NCBI GenBank assembly: GCA_000827205.1
Contig: KN832568.1
Coordinates: 193,300 to 257,299 of the forward strand
Source: Plicaturopsis crispa FD-325 SS-3
Lineage: Eukaryota; Basidiomycota; Agaricomycetes; Amylocorticiales; Amylocorticiaceae
Length of the DNA stretch: 64,000 bases
Direction of reading: 5' to 3'
The notes beneath the pieces were generated by a model, which searched no databases, was not told where the DNA came from, and saw nothing but the letters and a program-made list of their open reading frames with translations. Numbering within the stretch: position 1 is the stretch's first letter; every line of letters begins with the position of its first letter. The translations under genes and the position numbers were made by a program. Positions 45,437 through 55,797 of this stretch are shown here, piece by piece.

Positions 45437-46912
45437 CTACAAAAGAAAAGCCATCTCGCTCAACCTCCTACTCTCCTCGTCCTGTATCTCCTTCGTCTCC
45501 AGCAATATACTCCCGCGGCTGTGCATCGTCGGGCTCAAAGGCACGCGCCGCCCCACACCCACCGACTGCCGCGATTTTGAGCTGAACGCTTGTGATTTTG
45601 AGCTGAAGGATCCGGTGTAGGATGGCGACGGTGGGACTCCAGCAGCCAATGACGATGAGGTGGTGGTAGAGGGCAAAGAAGGCGACGGCGGCAAATGCGA
45701 CGCATCGAACCCCGCCCCCGTGCCTGCACCCGCGCTCGCGCTAGGGACCACCAACGACTTCGGGCGCGGCTTCGCACCCCCACCGCCGAGGCTGCGCCGG
45801 AGGTTGATGAACGACGCGCGGCGCGGGGGGAATGCGGAGGGCGGCGGCGGTGTAGATGCGGATGTGAGGTCGTGGTCGCGCGATTTCTTCTTGAATAGCC
45901 CGAGGGACGTGCGGCGTTCGCGTGCGGATACGGGTGGGGAAGGCGTGTCGAGGGTGGGTGCGGGGCGCGGGGAGGTGGCGCTGCGGCGCGGGAGTTTCTT
46001 CGGGTCTGATATGCCTAGCGTCGCGCGCGCGTCGGTTGCCTTTCCCTGCTCCTTTTCCTTTTCGTGTGGTTCCGGAATCGGGGGTGCTATTTCTTGGGGC
46101 GCTACGTCGTCCGCGGGGCTCTCCACGATGAACGGCGGCGAGAGTTCGCGTTCACCTTCTGCCTTCCTCGCGCGCTTATTGAACCCATGGTCATGCGAGG
46201 CGGACGTAGGCGGGGAGTTGTTCGTGTTCGACGAGGTCGTGGAGGACGTGGACAGCGCGGGGACGGATACGGGGGCGGATAGGCGCGCGGGTTTTTTCGA
46301 GGAAGGCGGGGAAGGCAGCGGGGTAAGCGTATCCCTATCTTTCACCGGGGTTGGCGTGTCCCTGTCTTTCGCCGGGAGTGGTGGCGGAGGAGCAGGCATC
46401 AACGTCGGCGTCACCTCGGACTCCCTCTCCCCACCCTCCTCCCTACCCGCTCCCCGCACACGCTCCTCCCACTCCCTCTTAATCCTCGCCGCCGCGCTCT
46501 CCTCCCCCTCCTCGTCCCCATCCCGACATAAAGGCAGAGGAACGAGCACAGACACCCTCGCATCCCGCAAGCGCTCCTGCTCGCTCAGATCCTTGCGGGG
46601 CGGCGTGGGGGAGGCGGGGAGGAGCCCGCGGGCGCGGAGGGCTGCCTCGCGCGCGCCGGGGGAGGTGAAGGCGTTTGGGTGGGTGTTCACCTGCGCTGTT
46701 GGGGGGTGGAATCGCCCAGAGGCCGGTTTGGTAGCGGGTTTGGAGGGTGTGGGTGATTCGGAAGAGGAGGGGGAAGAGGTGGGGGAGGGCTGGAGACGGA
46801 GGCGGGAGGTGAGGCGGCGTATGAGTGTTGTTCCTGTTCCTTTGGGCGATGTGCTGTCTGGGGCGGGCGAGGAGGTCGTGGGTACGCTGGGCGGGGAGGT
46901 AAGCGTAAGCAT
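45437..46912 (-). CDS. Unrecognised Pro/Ser-rich protein
   Basis: No domain was recognised. A single open frame of 491 residues from ATG 46912 (MLTLTSPPSVPTTSSP). It is mostly disordered and rich in Pro, Ser and Thr. Ordered-looking islands are THPNAFTSPGAREAALRARG followed by DLSEQERLRDARVSVLVPLP, ARIKREWEERV, RRTSLGLFKKKSRDHD, PRRASFINLRRSLGGGG and the C-terminal GSILLETKEIQDEESRRLSE. These islands are where conservation would be expected. An equally long frame on the other strand (45660-46925) is a compositional shadow. Basic Ser sites (RRTS, RRAS, RRSL) suggest kinase control. Moderate confidence that it is coding. Confidence 0.6.
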   Translation of the reverse strand: MLTLTSPPSVPTTSSPAPDSTSPKGTGTTLIRRLTSRLRLQPSPTSSPSSSESPTPSKPATKPASGRFHPPTAQVNTHPNAFTSPGAREAALRARGLLPASPTPPRKDLSEQERLRDARVSVLVPLPLCRDGDEEGEESAAARIKREWEERVRGAGREEGGERESEVTPTLMPAPPPPLPAKDRDTPTPVKDRDTLTPLPSPPSSKKPARLSAPVSVPALSTSSTTSSNTNNSPPTSASHDHGFNKRARKAEGERELSPPFIVESPADDVAPQEIAPPIPEPHEKEKEQGKATDARATLGISDPKKLPRRSATSPRPAPTLDTPSPPVSARERRTSLGLFKKKSRDHDLTSASTPPPPSAFPPRRASFINLRRSLGGGGAKPRPKSLVVPSASAGAGTGAGFDASHLPPSPSLPSTTTSSSLAAGVPPSPSYTGSFSSKSQAFSSKSRQSVGVGRRVPLSPTMHSRGSILLETKEIQDEESRRLSEMAFLL

Positions 46913-47261
46913 TTATAGCGGGTAGAAAGACACGGTTCAAAATAGCAAAAGCCAACACGGCGGGACTGAATAACTTGTAAAAATGGCGATAAAATGCGCG
47001 GGCGTGACGAGTAAGAGTATAAATGGATGTGATATATGTGGCGGGATGCTCTGCCCTTGAAACACGTCCCGCGGGCGTCACGGGCATATCAATCGCAAGC
47101 GATAACATAGCGCTTTGTTGCACACGACCGGCCCGGGGAAAGTAACTGGCCTGTGGTTGGCTGGACAGTGTGTCAACGGAAGCGAGCAGTGCGTGCGACG
47201 AGCGACTGTGTGTAGGCGCGGACGCTGTATGCGGGCAGACAGCGTGGTATACGCGCTCCTA
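46913..47261. other. Intergenic region
   Basis: Promoter side of the Pro/Ser-rich gene and 3' flank of the small gene. Nothing else recognised. Confidence 0.45.
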
Positions 47262-47502
47262 TCACACAAATAGCGCACGCCGCGCCTGTACGAGGCGCTC
47301 AACACCCTGTACATCGCTGGCGCTGAGCGCAGAGAGGCGGGGTAAACAGGACAGAACGGAAAGGTAGGGCAACGCACTTGACAACATGCAACGCGAGTGC
47401 GTTCTTCTCGTCGACGACAGGCACACGCTGCGCTGGCTTCCGTCTAGCGGGCGCAGATATATGGGTCGTAGGCTGTGTGCGGGAGCGCGATGCAGACGCC
47501 AT
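47262..47502 (-). CDS. Possible small two-exon protein, about 60 residues
   Basis: ATG at 47502 opens MASASRSRTQPTTHISAPAR. A donor GTGCGT after VVDEKNALALHVV and an acceptor CGCCAG about 63 bases on join in frame to NDVQGVERLVQARRALFV and a stop at 47262. The product has a basic Ser-rich head and an amphipathic helical tail, as in small complex subunits. No family was recognised. Support is the good splice fit and the sensible protein texture; it could still be chance. Confidence 0.35.
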
Positions 47503-48841
47503 GTCGTGTCAAGTCGTACTAGGCGGCAGCGGTGGTGGTGGTGGTGGTTTGGTGGAGAGAGGAGTTTGGGCACATGAGCAGAGGCGCACGGGTAAAAACG
47601 AGGAACAGAAGTTATGAAAAAGTCAAGTGAATGTGATCAGGAAAAACGAAGGCGAACCGAGGGGAAAAGGATCCAGGGGCCAAGCTGCTGGGATGATAGA
47701 CTCGAATCAGATGTCGTCCAGCTGCAAGGACACTTTAGATTTTCAGCTGCTGTCCTTACGTCGGTCCTGGTCACCTGGGCCATGAGTCCAGCACCGTCCA
47801 TCCTTTGAAAAGCTTCAACTTGTGCGGACCCATAACGCTTCCGCACCCTCGTTTGCTAGTTTCGTATACCTCGCAGTCAAGTCTACGCCGCCGGTCGAGA
47901 GCGCAAACACTGTTGAGCAGTGAGTTGAGCACGGCGGATGCAAGTCGGGTGTTCTCAAAAAACAGAGCCCAGCGATCAGGCGCCGCTAATCAACATCGTC
48001 GCGGGGTTCCCTGGATCAAGATCCGTCTACTTTCAGCATCCTTTCGTATGTCTCCTTCCCACTTCCGAGATACTTTTTTCAGTTCTGCGCAGTCGGTACC
48101 GTAGCTGTGCAGTCAGCTGGACCGTATAGCAACGACCAAGAGCTCCCGCTGCACGGCCTTGCAGGCCCCCGGCAACTCCTCCAGAGGTCCCTCGCACAGG
48201 TGGATAAATTTTGGCGTCAAAATCTCGAAAAATTCGCAGTATTTGGCCTCTGGTGGCCGTAATACTTGACGGAGGGTGGTGTTACTCCAGCTGCGGCATC
48301 CCCACACCCAGGCGCGTCGATTGCGCACATCGGGGATTTTTCTTCCTTGGCCGTTCTCGAAATCAGGTGGATAAATTTTGGCATTTTGGCGAAATTTGTG
48401 CGAGGGACCTCTGGAGGAGTTGCCGGGGGCCTGGCCTTGCACGTCCAAAGCTCAATTGCACTCTCGAGATTCGTCTTTGAGTGAACCGTCTCGCTTCGCG
48501 GGAAAGCGGGGAAAACCTGGGGTAAGTTTACGTTTGTCCGCGCGTTCGGTCTTGCTTGCATCTGCTCAGCCTCAGAGTCAATTTTCACTTTCTTCGAGCC
48601 AAGCTTGCGCCAAAACGCAGCCGGGCTAGGCTTTCGCTACGTTACTCATTACGCTCCTGCTCCTCACGCGAGACATGTGTTATAATCGCAGCTGATTGAG
48701 GAATCGGGAGGTGGGACTCCCACTCTCACGGAACGTTCGTCTCGCACGCATACATATGGCACCAGTATGGCGCTCATTCTTCCCTTCCTCTGGCGCCAAG
48801 CGACCATAGGCATTGTCCGCACACCTTGATACGAGTACGCA
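47503..48841. other. Region with a perfect inverted repeat but no gene
   Basis: 1.3 kb of non-coding-looking sequence. It includes the inverted repeat at 48163-48432. Short frames across the repeat are mirror images of each other and are not treated as genes. Confidence 0.5.
48163..48432. repeat. 36-bp perfect inverted repeat, MITE-like
   Basis: The arms 48163-48198 and 48397-48432 are perfect reverse complements (beginning AGGCCCCCGG). The 198-base spacer also holds two direct copies of GGTGGATAAATTTTGGC, one directly next to the left arm (48199) and one at about 48366. Outside the arms, GAGCT-x-TGCA-GGCC blocks are similar in inverted order, so the true termini may be some 25 bases further out. 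No target-site duplication was recognised. Confidence 0.75.
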
Positions 48842-49300
48842 ATGGAAGGCGCGTATATGTACTCTGCATCACCAGCAGGCGAGGTGATTGATGTCGATGA
48901 GCGCCTGCTCAGTTTACGGTACGCGCTCAACGTACGTTCGCTCGACCCTGATCAGAGTAAAGTTGACTCTGCAGCCTGCGCAGGCTATGCGAATTAACGG
49001 ACCTCTCGGCGTCCAGCCCCGACGTCGCACGCACAATGAACGAAGCACAACATCGATATCGAGAACCTCGAGCCCGAGCACACCCTTCCCTTCGTCTCCC
49101 ATCGTTTCCATCGACAAAGCACTTCCCGCACACATATCATTTGAAAAACAAATCCAGAATACAACGATGTCTCCTCTCGTACACCTGTTTTTCTCAGCAT
49201 AGACTCGGGCGCCGGACCAATTTGCTTTTCGGTGTAGATTGTGCCACCAAGGACGTTTCCAGCGCTCTGCTGCATTCAATGCCCGTTCGAATCCGATATG
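48842..49300 (+). other. Possible but unconvincing coding segment
   Basis: ATG 48842 opens MEGAYMYSASPAGEVIDVDE; an intron-like GTACGC...GCGCAG (about 48920-48979) joins in frame to LCELTDLSASSPDVARTMNE and continues open to about 49300. No domain is recognisable. It may be the remains of a gene disrupted together with the adjoining F-box copy. Confidence 0.25.
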
Positions 49301-49859
49301 TATAAAGACATGTCAGGACACGCAGCGGTATGTCCATGTCTTCTCTGGCTTCGGGGCCCGCTGAATTCAACGCGATGGGCCACGCTGCATCTCAAAACGC
49401 TCGAACTCGCGGCCGCAAGGGCTCAAATGTCCAATGGCTCCGCCCCGGTCTGCTCCTTCGTACAGTACACCTTCGAGATTGGCCTCAAAACAAGTACCCC
49501 TCCGACTCTCCGACCTCAACCACAAGCCCTCCTTCCTCGTATGGTCGCTCATGTCCGTATAGTCGCTCAAGTGAACGAATGGATCGTCGGTGGCGCGGAA
49601 CCCGGACCTCTCGACATCGCTCTTGTGGATCGCCGTGCGGGCCTTTTCGTGGCCGACCTGGTCAGAGTCTACGCTCGACTTAGTCAGCCTCGCCAAGTTC
49701 ACAAGAGCGAGCGGAAGGAGCGATCTCAAAACTCTACGTTTGCTGTCGACGATCAGGGTGCAGGGCCGACCTGCTATCGATGTAGTTCTGGACGTCGCTG
49801 TTCGCGAGGAGGGTCTGCAAAGACAGCGACGAGCCGGTACCCGAGGAATTTCGGCGTGT

Positions 49860-50400
49860 CAAGGATTCTGCTGAGGTATAGCTGTGTCTGTCGAGAAAAC
49901 ATGTGGAGCACCGCTGAATCTATCCGATGTTTTCGTCACGTATACGGATATGCAAGGTGTTGAGGGAGCTACGGAGGCTGTCAGGAACGGCCGGGCGGGA
50001 GGATACCCGAGAGTCGTAGCTCTGTCAAGAGAGGCGTGAAGGCGTCCGAGAACAGATCTCGTTCATCGTAGACATTGTGAGGAACGGAAATCCACACGCG
50101 ATGTAGGTTTGGAGCCCGAAGGACTGAGAGAAAGCTCATCACAAGCGCGAGTTTGTGAGACATCGTCGGGCCAAGCAGAGGGAGCAATCTCTACCGCGCG
50201 ACGTGCGATAATTTAGTGTTCAATGCGGATTCTGCATCTCCTTTCGGCCTGTCGAAGGATTTAAAGTCGAAGTACATGTCGAGCGGCCGAAGTTGGGAAC
50301 GAACCAGCCGCTGAGATTGTTGGGCTCTTTCTCGCTTGGTCCAAGAGTGCTTGACTGAACCGCTTTGCGTGGGGCCATAGTATCATTGGTATGAGACAGC
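49860..50400 (-). pseudogene. Decayed F-box family copy
   Basis: Minus-strand segments match the family in order: RLVRSQLRPLDMYFDFKSF, KLSHVARxRLLPLLGP, SVLRAPNLHRVWISVPHN, LTELRLSGILPPG and NTLHIRIRDENI, corresponding to PLDLSLDFSDM, LPHVQRWRLFSLHDP, APLLECLWIS, QELRMCGV and KTFHFRV in the intact gene at 51.0-52.5 kb. Reading shifts between frames and stops interrupt it (about 50187, 49980, 49930), and the F-box itself is not found. It lies head to head with the intact plus-strand copy about 570 bases away, suggesting an inverted duplication followed by decay. Confidence 0.6.
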
Positions 50401-50973
50401 ACTACGGTGTTCCGGTGTAAGCGCTGTATAGGTGTAGGAACTTGAAAACACGCGAGGCCGCACAGAGCCTTTCAGGCTCAGGCGCGGAAGCCAGATCCAC
50501 GTGTCAGCCCAAATATGGTAGCTAGTGAATGGAACGGACTCAGCAGGACTCAGCGCGCACTCCGTAACTCCCATATGCATAAGGCTAGCGTAGAAATATT
50601 GATCGCCCATGCAAAGATGATGCTAAAAGTGTGGGTGCGTACATAGGCGCAACGCATTGTGGCGTAAACTTGGAGGATTTGAAACTTTGTCAAGAACGTG
50701 TTTGCAAAGTGTTTCCATCGCGATTCGGATCCCTTGCCTCGTTTCTTCCTACCATCCAACCGACTCGCACAGCCGCTGTTGTTTCCGTTGCTTTCCACTG
50801 ACCGTCGACCATAGAGAGACATACAGTGCTCGAGCATTCTAGAGAATTGAGTCCGTGTCTCTCCTAGTAAAAGCGTGTGTTTTTACCGATAAGAACGTAT
50901 CGCTCGTGCAGCAGTTGGCCTCTCAATCCAGCCAGATAACGCATCGACGGACCATAGCACACAATGGTATGTG

Positions 50974-52502
50974 GATACATGGAACAGATTTTTGTCAGCA
51001 CAATTGAGCAGTTCCCCCTGTAGCCTTCTTCGCGCCGCGGCGCGAAACACCGGCAGGGGCACCGGTCTGCAACGTCTGGGAGACGAAAATATGCAGAGAG
51101 CAGCCCTCCGACGGGAGGATGGATCTCTGCCATCCCCCCGGAAATTCTCTCCTACATATTTGAAATCGGTCTTCACCTTTCCGACGACCTGAACCATAGA
51201 CTGTCCTTTCCAAACACCGTCGCGCAAGTGAGCCGTTCCTGGCGTGAAACGGCTATCGAGACATCATCTTTGTGGACTACACTTACAGTTCCCAAATTCT
51301 CGCCTACGTGGCTAGAAAGATCGAAACAGCAACCTCTTGACTTGAGCCTCGACTTCTCCGACATGACAGATACGGAGGCGCAGCCAATCATGGATGCCAT
51401 TTTACCGCACGTCCAGAGGTGGCGACTCTTCTCCCTTCATGATCCAGAGACCTGGCAGATCATAGAGCGTCTCGAGGACTTCGCAGCTCCTCTCCTGGAG
51501 TGTCTGTGGATTTCCACAAACGATATCTGGGATAAGCCGGGTGGCTTGGATCTTTTCCGAGATGCCCCAAGATCGCAAGAGTTGCGCATGTGCGGCGTCT
51601 CACTCGAAAACTGTAGGCCACCGGTCGGGAGCGTGAAGACTTTCCACTTCCGAGTCACCGCGTGGCAGGAGTGGTACAGTTTTCACCACTTCCGTAGCAT
51701 GTTCATGGACTTTGCGTCCTTGACCACGCTAGTGTTGCAGGGGACAGTGGTCGATGTCGAAGCCGAGGACGCAGAATCCGATGGCTGGCATGTGGATCTG
51801 CCTCTCCTCACCACTCTGGTCGTCGAATGCCGGACGTGTCTGGATGACTACGTCGTTGCGTTGCTTGAGGCCTTGAATGTCCCCAACCTTCACACCCTTG
51901 TGCTCCACCTCTCGGACGATACCGAGGAAGACTCCGAGAAGGAATGGTACTCCGACCTTAAAGGACTCGCCGCACTGTCCCCAAAATTCGGGGCTCTGCA
52001 GACGCTCCACCTCCAGTCCAAGATGTCCCAGGCGTTCGTAAGACCCTTCATGAAAGCCTTCCCGAATATAACGACGCTCATCCTCGGACATATGACTCGC
52101 GAGTTCTTCATCATGATGCACGTCGTCGGGTCGCTGTCCGACGAGAGCTGGAGGAGGCTGCGTACCTTGACGATCGGTGCCATTCACTACCCGGCGCACA
52201 GCAAGGACGGCCGCTTCATCGAAGACGTCGTCAGTTTCGTCAAATCTGCGCGGAAGGGTAGGAGGTCCCCCGTCGACACGGTCCGAGTAGGCTCAGGCAT
52301 CGTATGCCAAGGCCGTCCCGCCGTCCGCTCGATTCGGGCACAGCTCAGTGGCGCTGGCGTAACTGTCGAGGAGATCCCTGAAGACCTCGACATACAGTAT
52401 CAGAGACTAATGAAGGAGGGGGAGTTCTGCGAAGTCGAGGACGTCGATGATGAATCAGGATCCGGGGACACAGATGAAGGCGCACTAGTTGACCTGGACT
52501 AG
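50974..52502 (+). CDS. F-box domain protein, family copy 2
   Basis: The body is open from 51024 to 52502. The first ATG in the right phase appears to be a mini-exon: ATG at 50974 is followed at once by donor GTATGT, and acceptor TGTAG at 51023 restores frame with PSSRRGAKHRQG. The F-box is ISAIPPEILSYIFEIGLHLS then VAQVSRSWRETAIETSSLWT. Leucine-patterned repeats follow (PLLECLWIST, ASLTTLVLQG, PNLHTLVLHL, GALQTLHLQS, ITTLILGHMT), ending in an acidic tail. About 490 residues, close in length and layout to the F-box gene at 43.2-44.7 kb. The start model is inference; the rest is firm as a family member. Likely an SCF ubiquitin-ligase adaptor of unknown target. Confidence 0.78.
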
Positions 52503-52586
52503 ACGCACACGGTCGATTCTTCTCTCATGATGAACATTCTGTACAACCGTAGATAGCAAGTGAATTCTTTGTGTAGACAAACTGTT

Positions 52587-53301
52587 TCAGAGGTCGATAT
52601 ATAGCTCCGGCACCCACACATCGTATGCACCGTATCGGAACAGCGACACCGACTCAATGCGTATACTTTCCGGAACGATGCTCGAGCTTGCGAAGTCACA
52701 GCCAGGAGTAGGTGGGGGTCGCTGCCACTGTGGACACATGTTAGGGCAGTCGGACATGATAGGTAGGAAGATCACTCACAGAATATCTTCCAACGTAGTC
52801 GGAGATGTACAGACAAATAGCCCAGACGATTTCCATGTTGTTTAGTGGTCCACCTGAGCGATTGCGGGTCTCCATTCGGACCGGTTCGATAGGGTGGTTA
52901 GGCCACTGGAAAGAATCATTAGCGTGCGGACCTCATGCGAGAATTTCTGCGTGTCACTCACAGCAATTGAAAGGAACATTTCGCCAGACCCAGTGAGCGC
53001 CAAATCAGTATTCCTGGCGCCGTCGAGGTTTGCCGCCCCTCGGATGATTTCGTCGACGAGCGGTGCGGACCTGCCATCCAGCTTGATCTCGAATGTCCGT
53101 GTATTCGCCGTGGGCGCGAACTGGGGAGGGCGAGGTAGGCGGCGGCGGCGTTGGAATGAAATTCGGCCCATTGTTGTTGTTGACGAAGGAGTAGAAGAAT
53201 CTGAAGAGTTGGGAGATTTGTTGGTGTTCTGGAGACACTCGTAGGAGACTTATATACCCACCTTGCAGCCAAAGCGAGAACCCTTCAAATCGCTTTGACA
53301 T
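52587..53301 (-). CDS. Unrecognised small protein
   Basis: No family recognised. ATG at 53301 gives MSKRFEGFSLWLQ, and introns near 53198-53261, 52914-52961 and 52746-52791 keep frame. The ordered part reads TFEIKLDGRSAPLVDEIIRG, NTDLALTGSGEMFLSIAWPN, NNMEIVWAICLYISDYVGRY and ends SIRIESVSLFRYGAYDVWVP then ELYIDL. A compact domain of about 130 residues after a basic, Arg-rich stretch (QRRRRLPRPPQF) is suggested. No signal peptide is seen. The start exon is uncertain; an alternative ATG lies at 53171 (MGRISFQRRRR). Confidence 0.55.
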
Positions 53302-53716
53302 CGCGGGGCAGTCCACTCTGGAACAATGTGTGCTGCCAAAGGGTCAATTAACTGGGCTATTTAACTACGCGAGGCGGATAATTTGTGAGACCGATGATAA
53401 GGGACAATGACAGTATTCCACTCACGGTCATGGTCAATGCATCATGCGAGGCGGGGCTTCAGCTCATTATGCGACGAGGAGAGTGAGAAAGCACAACACG
53501 TGCCTGAGGTCAAGGGTCAAAGCGTTCAAAATCTCAAGAAACAGATGGACCAAGCACACTTCAAATCATCGTAGTTCCGTGAGGAGCGCTAAGTGATAAG
53601 AGGAAAAGCGTAGGCGACAAAATATAGCATCTAGAGAACAATGGAGATCAGTTTTACATTGTTTGATAAGACGGCTGATTTTTTGGACGAACGGAGGGCA
53701 ATAATATTCACCGGCA
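53302..53716. other. Intergenic region
   Basis: 415 bases holding the promoter of the small gene and the NDUFAF7 3' flank. Nothing else recognised. Confidence 0.45.
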
Positions 53717-55500
53717 TCACGAACTGGACGGCGGAGCCCGCGGATCCATAAACGGCCAGACCTCATGTTTCTCCCTTTCCGCACCGTCTCCATCATCGAG
53801 CCCACCCTTGGCGATTCCATCGCTGGTTATCCCCATGACCTGGTATTGCTTGCCCATTCCAGTGAGATCTGTTAAGCGTTGTGCAGCCTTTTCTATGTCT
53901 TTCTTCCTCTCCTCGCTATGTGCGCTTCGCTTCAGAGCATCGACACGGTGCCGCATGCCCATGCGGTCCAGGAAACTCGCCTGGAGGATCGGACCATGCG
54001 CCGAGACTATATCACAGCATGATCGGGACTTGTTAGCATATAGCAATGTTGCGATGCGCGGCACGTACCGAGACCAGCAACGGCCTCTTTGAGGTATGCA
54101 AAGTCAACGTTGACAGTCAGATCGCATTCACCTGGCCGGTGGAATACGTCTACAATCTTGTGGTCTTTGAAAGCCTGAATGGGTGTATCGAATCAGTCTT
54201 TAGTGTGCGTGGCGATGTGGGATGCAAAATGGGCCTACTCGGAATGAATTCCCATATGCCCTATCACCACCATAATCGACGACCAATGCGCACCCGCCTG
54301 CACCCGGCTCCGGTTCTCCCTGCACGCTAAGGAGCTCCCCAATTTTTCGTGCGATTTTATACGCAACGGGCGAGACCTCTATACGTGAACCAACGGGTAT
54401 TTTTGCAAAGCGCGGGGACGACGCGCTCAGGAGTTGTGATATTGGACTAGGAGAGGAGGACAAGACACGTCGCAATCGAGGCTGAGATGCTAGGGAAGGG
54501 GTCGGCTTCGAGAGAGCCAGCTGGGGCGTCGAGGATAAATCAGCGCTCTTGATTATAGTGGGTGCTGTGGGATCTGGCGAGGCAGATATGAGGACCTCTC
54601 GCCAATCCTTAGCCGATTTCTGGACGCCTCATTTCAGTCGTGAACGAATTCCGCGTCAAAGGTGGTATTCACCTCGATAACGTGCACGGGAAGGGCATCG
54701 AAAAATTCGTTTGCTACTAGCATGGTGTATGCGTCTGAGTCTTTGGCAATTTCCTCGATGGAATCATGCCAGACAATCGACCATGGACCACTGCCGAGTT
54801 TCTCTTTCTGTACGGCGCGCATTGTAGGGCTGGTCTCCACCAGGTGAACCTCTCTTAGCGCTGACTTGAGTGCCGGAAATTGTGACAGCGTCTACTTAAA
54901 TAATAGGTAAGCCGTTCTGCGTCATAAGAAATAGCGGGACTTACGCGTAGCATGTCGGCCATGAGAGTGCCTCTTCCAGGTCCAAGCTCAATCAAACGGA
55001 TAGGCCGAGACGGCGTGACGGATATCCACTGTGAGGATAGCCAAATCGCGATCAACTAGAACCTCCGCACTACATGTTCGTCATCTCAAAATTGAGAGTG
55101 AAATGGAGACGCGTGTGCAACGCACCTCTCCAAACACTTGGCTTATCTCTGGACTGGTAGTGAAGTCTCCACGAGAGCCAAACACTGGGTTTGTTGGATT
55201 CATATAGTAGCCCTCGGTTGGATGTGCGAGACAAAGTGACATATACGTCGCGAATGACATTGGTCCTGTAGCCTTACGGTTGTCGTGCATCAGCGATGAT
55301 ATGCGTTACACGAAAAGGTCGTCGCGTACTTTGATATTATCCAATATTATCTTCTCTACTTTTGTCGTTGGTTCACTGGAGCTCGCCGTTGACGATAACA
55401 GAGCGCGTTTCCAGCCAGACGCCGTGTTTCGACATTTCGCATGCCCGGTCAACGTCCTCCATGGAACGCGTGCAGAGCCATTATGACTCAGGCGCAGCAT
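53717..55500 (-). CDS. NDUFAF7: NDUFAF7-like mitochondrial arginine methyltransferase
   Basis: NDUFAF7 (MidA, DUF185) dimethylates an arginine of the complex I subunit NDUFS2 in the mitochondrial matrix, an early assembly step. Start ATG at 55500; the N-terminus MLRLSHNGSARVPWRTLTGH is basic and suits a presequence. An intron joins LDNIK to ATGPMSFATYMSLCL, then GYYMNPTNPVFGSRGDFTTS and PEISQVFGELIAIWL, the family signature. The SAM-binding loop is LIELGPGRGTLMADMLR. Further marks are VHLVETSPTMRAVQ, VANEFFDALPVHVIE and CALVVDYGGDRAYGNSFRAF, then DLTVNVDFAYLKEAV. A low-complexity Ser/Pro insert sits before the last third, usual in fungi. The eIF6 gene is divergent from a 300-base promoter. 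Confidence 0.88.
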
Positions 55501-55797
55501 CGCGTTTTCCTAGCGAGTTTATTATGACTCGAGCGTGATATCCGTCTCCAGCACAAGGTGAAAGCAGTTAGAAACGAAGCAGTAGAAACGGACAGGATGT
55601 AAATCGCGGAACCGGATACTTGACTGCTCGTGACTTGACCGAAAAAATTGGGTTTTTATAAGTCCCCGCGCGCTGAGTTTGCCGTTCATCATCCTACCTC
55701 CTCACAAACCTACCAGTTCTACGCCGTCGTCCTCCGTTTTACACCGTACTCTACCCAAAAAACGCCAGACAGCACCCAAACAGCCCCCCCTCCCAAC
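55501..55797. promoter_or_regulatory. Divergent promoter between NDUFAF7 and TIF6
   Basis: 297 bases between divergent start codons, with a CT-rich stretch just before the TIF6 ATG. No named factor site is claimed. Confidence 0.55.

Noticed and set aside
45660-46925. Long plus-strand open frame (421 residues) opposite the Pro/Ser-rich gene
   Set aside because: It is Gly/Ser/Val-rich with no domain and arises from high GC codon composition; the minus frame has ordered islands and a clean start.
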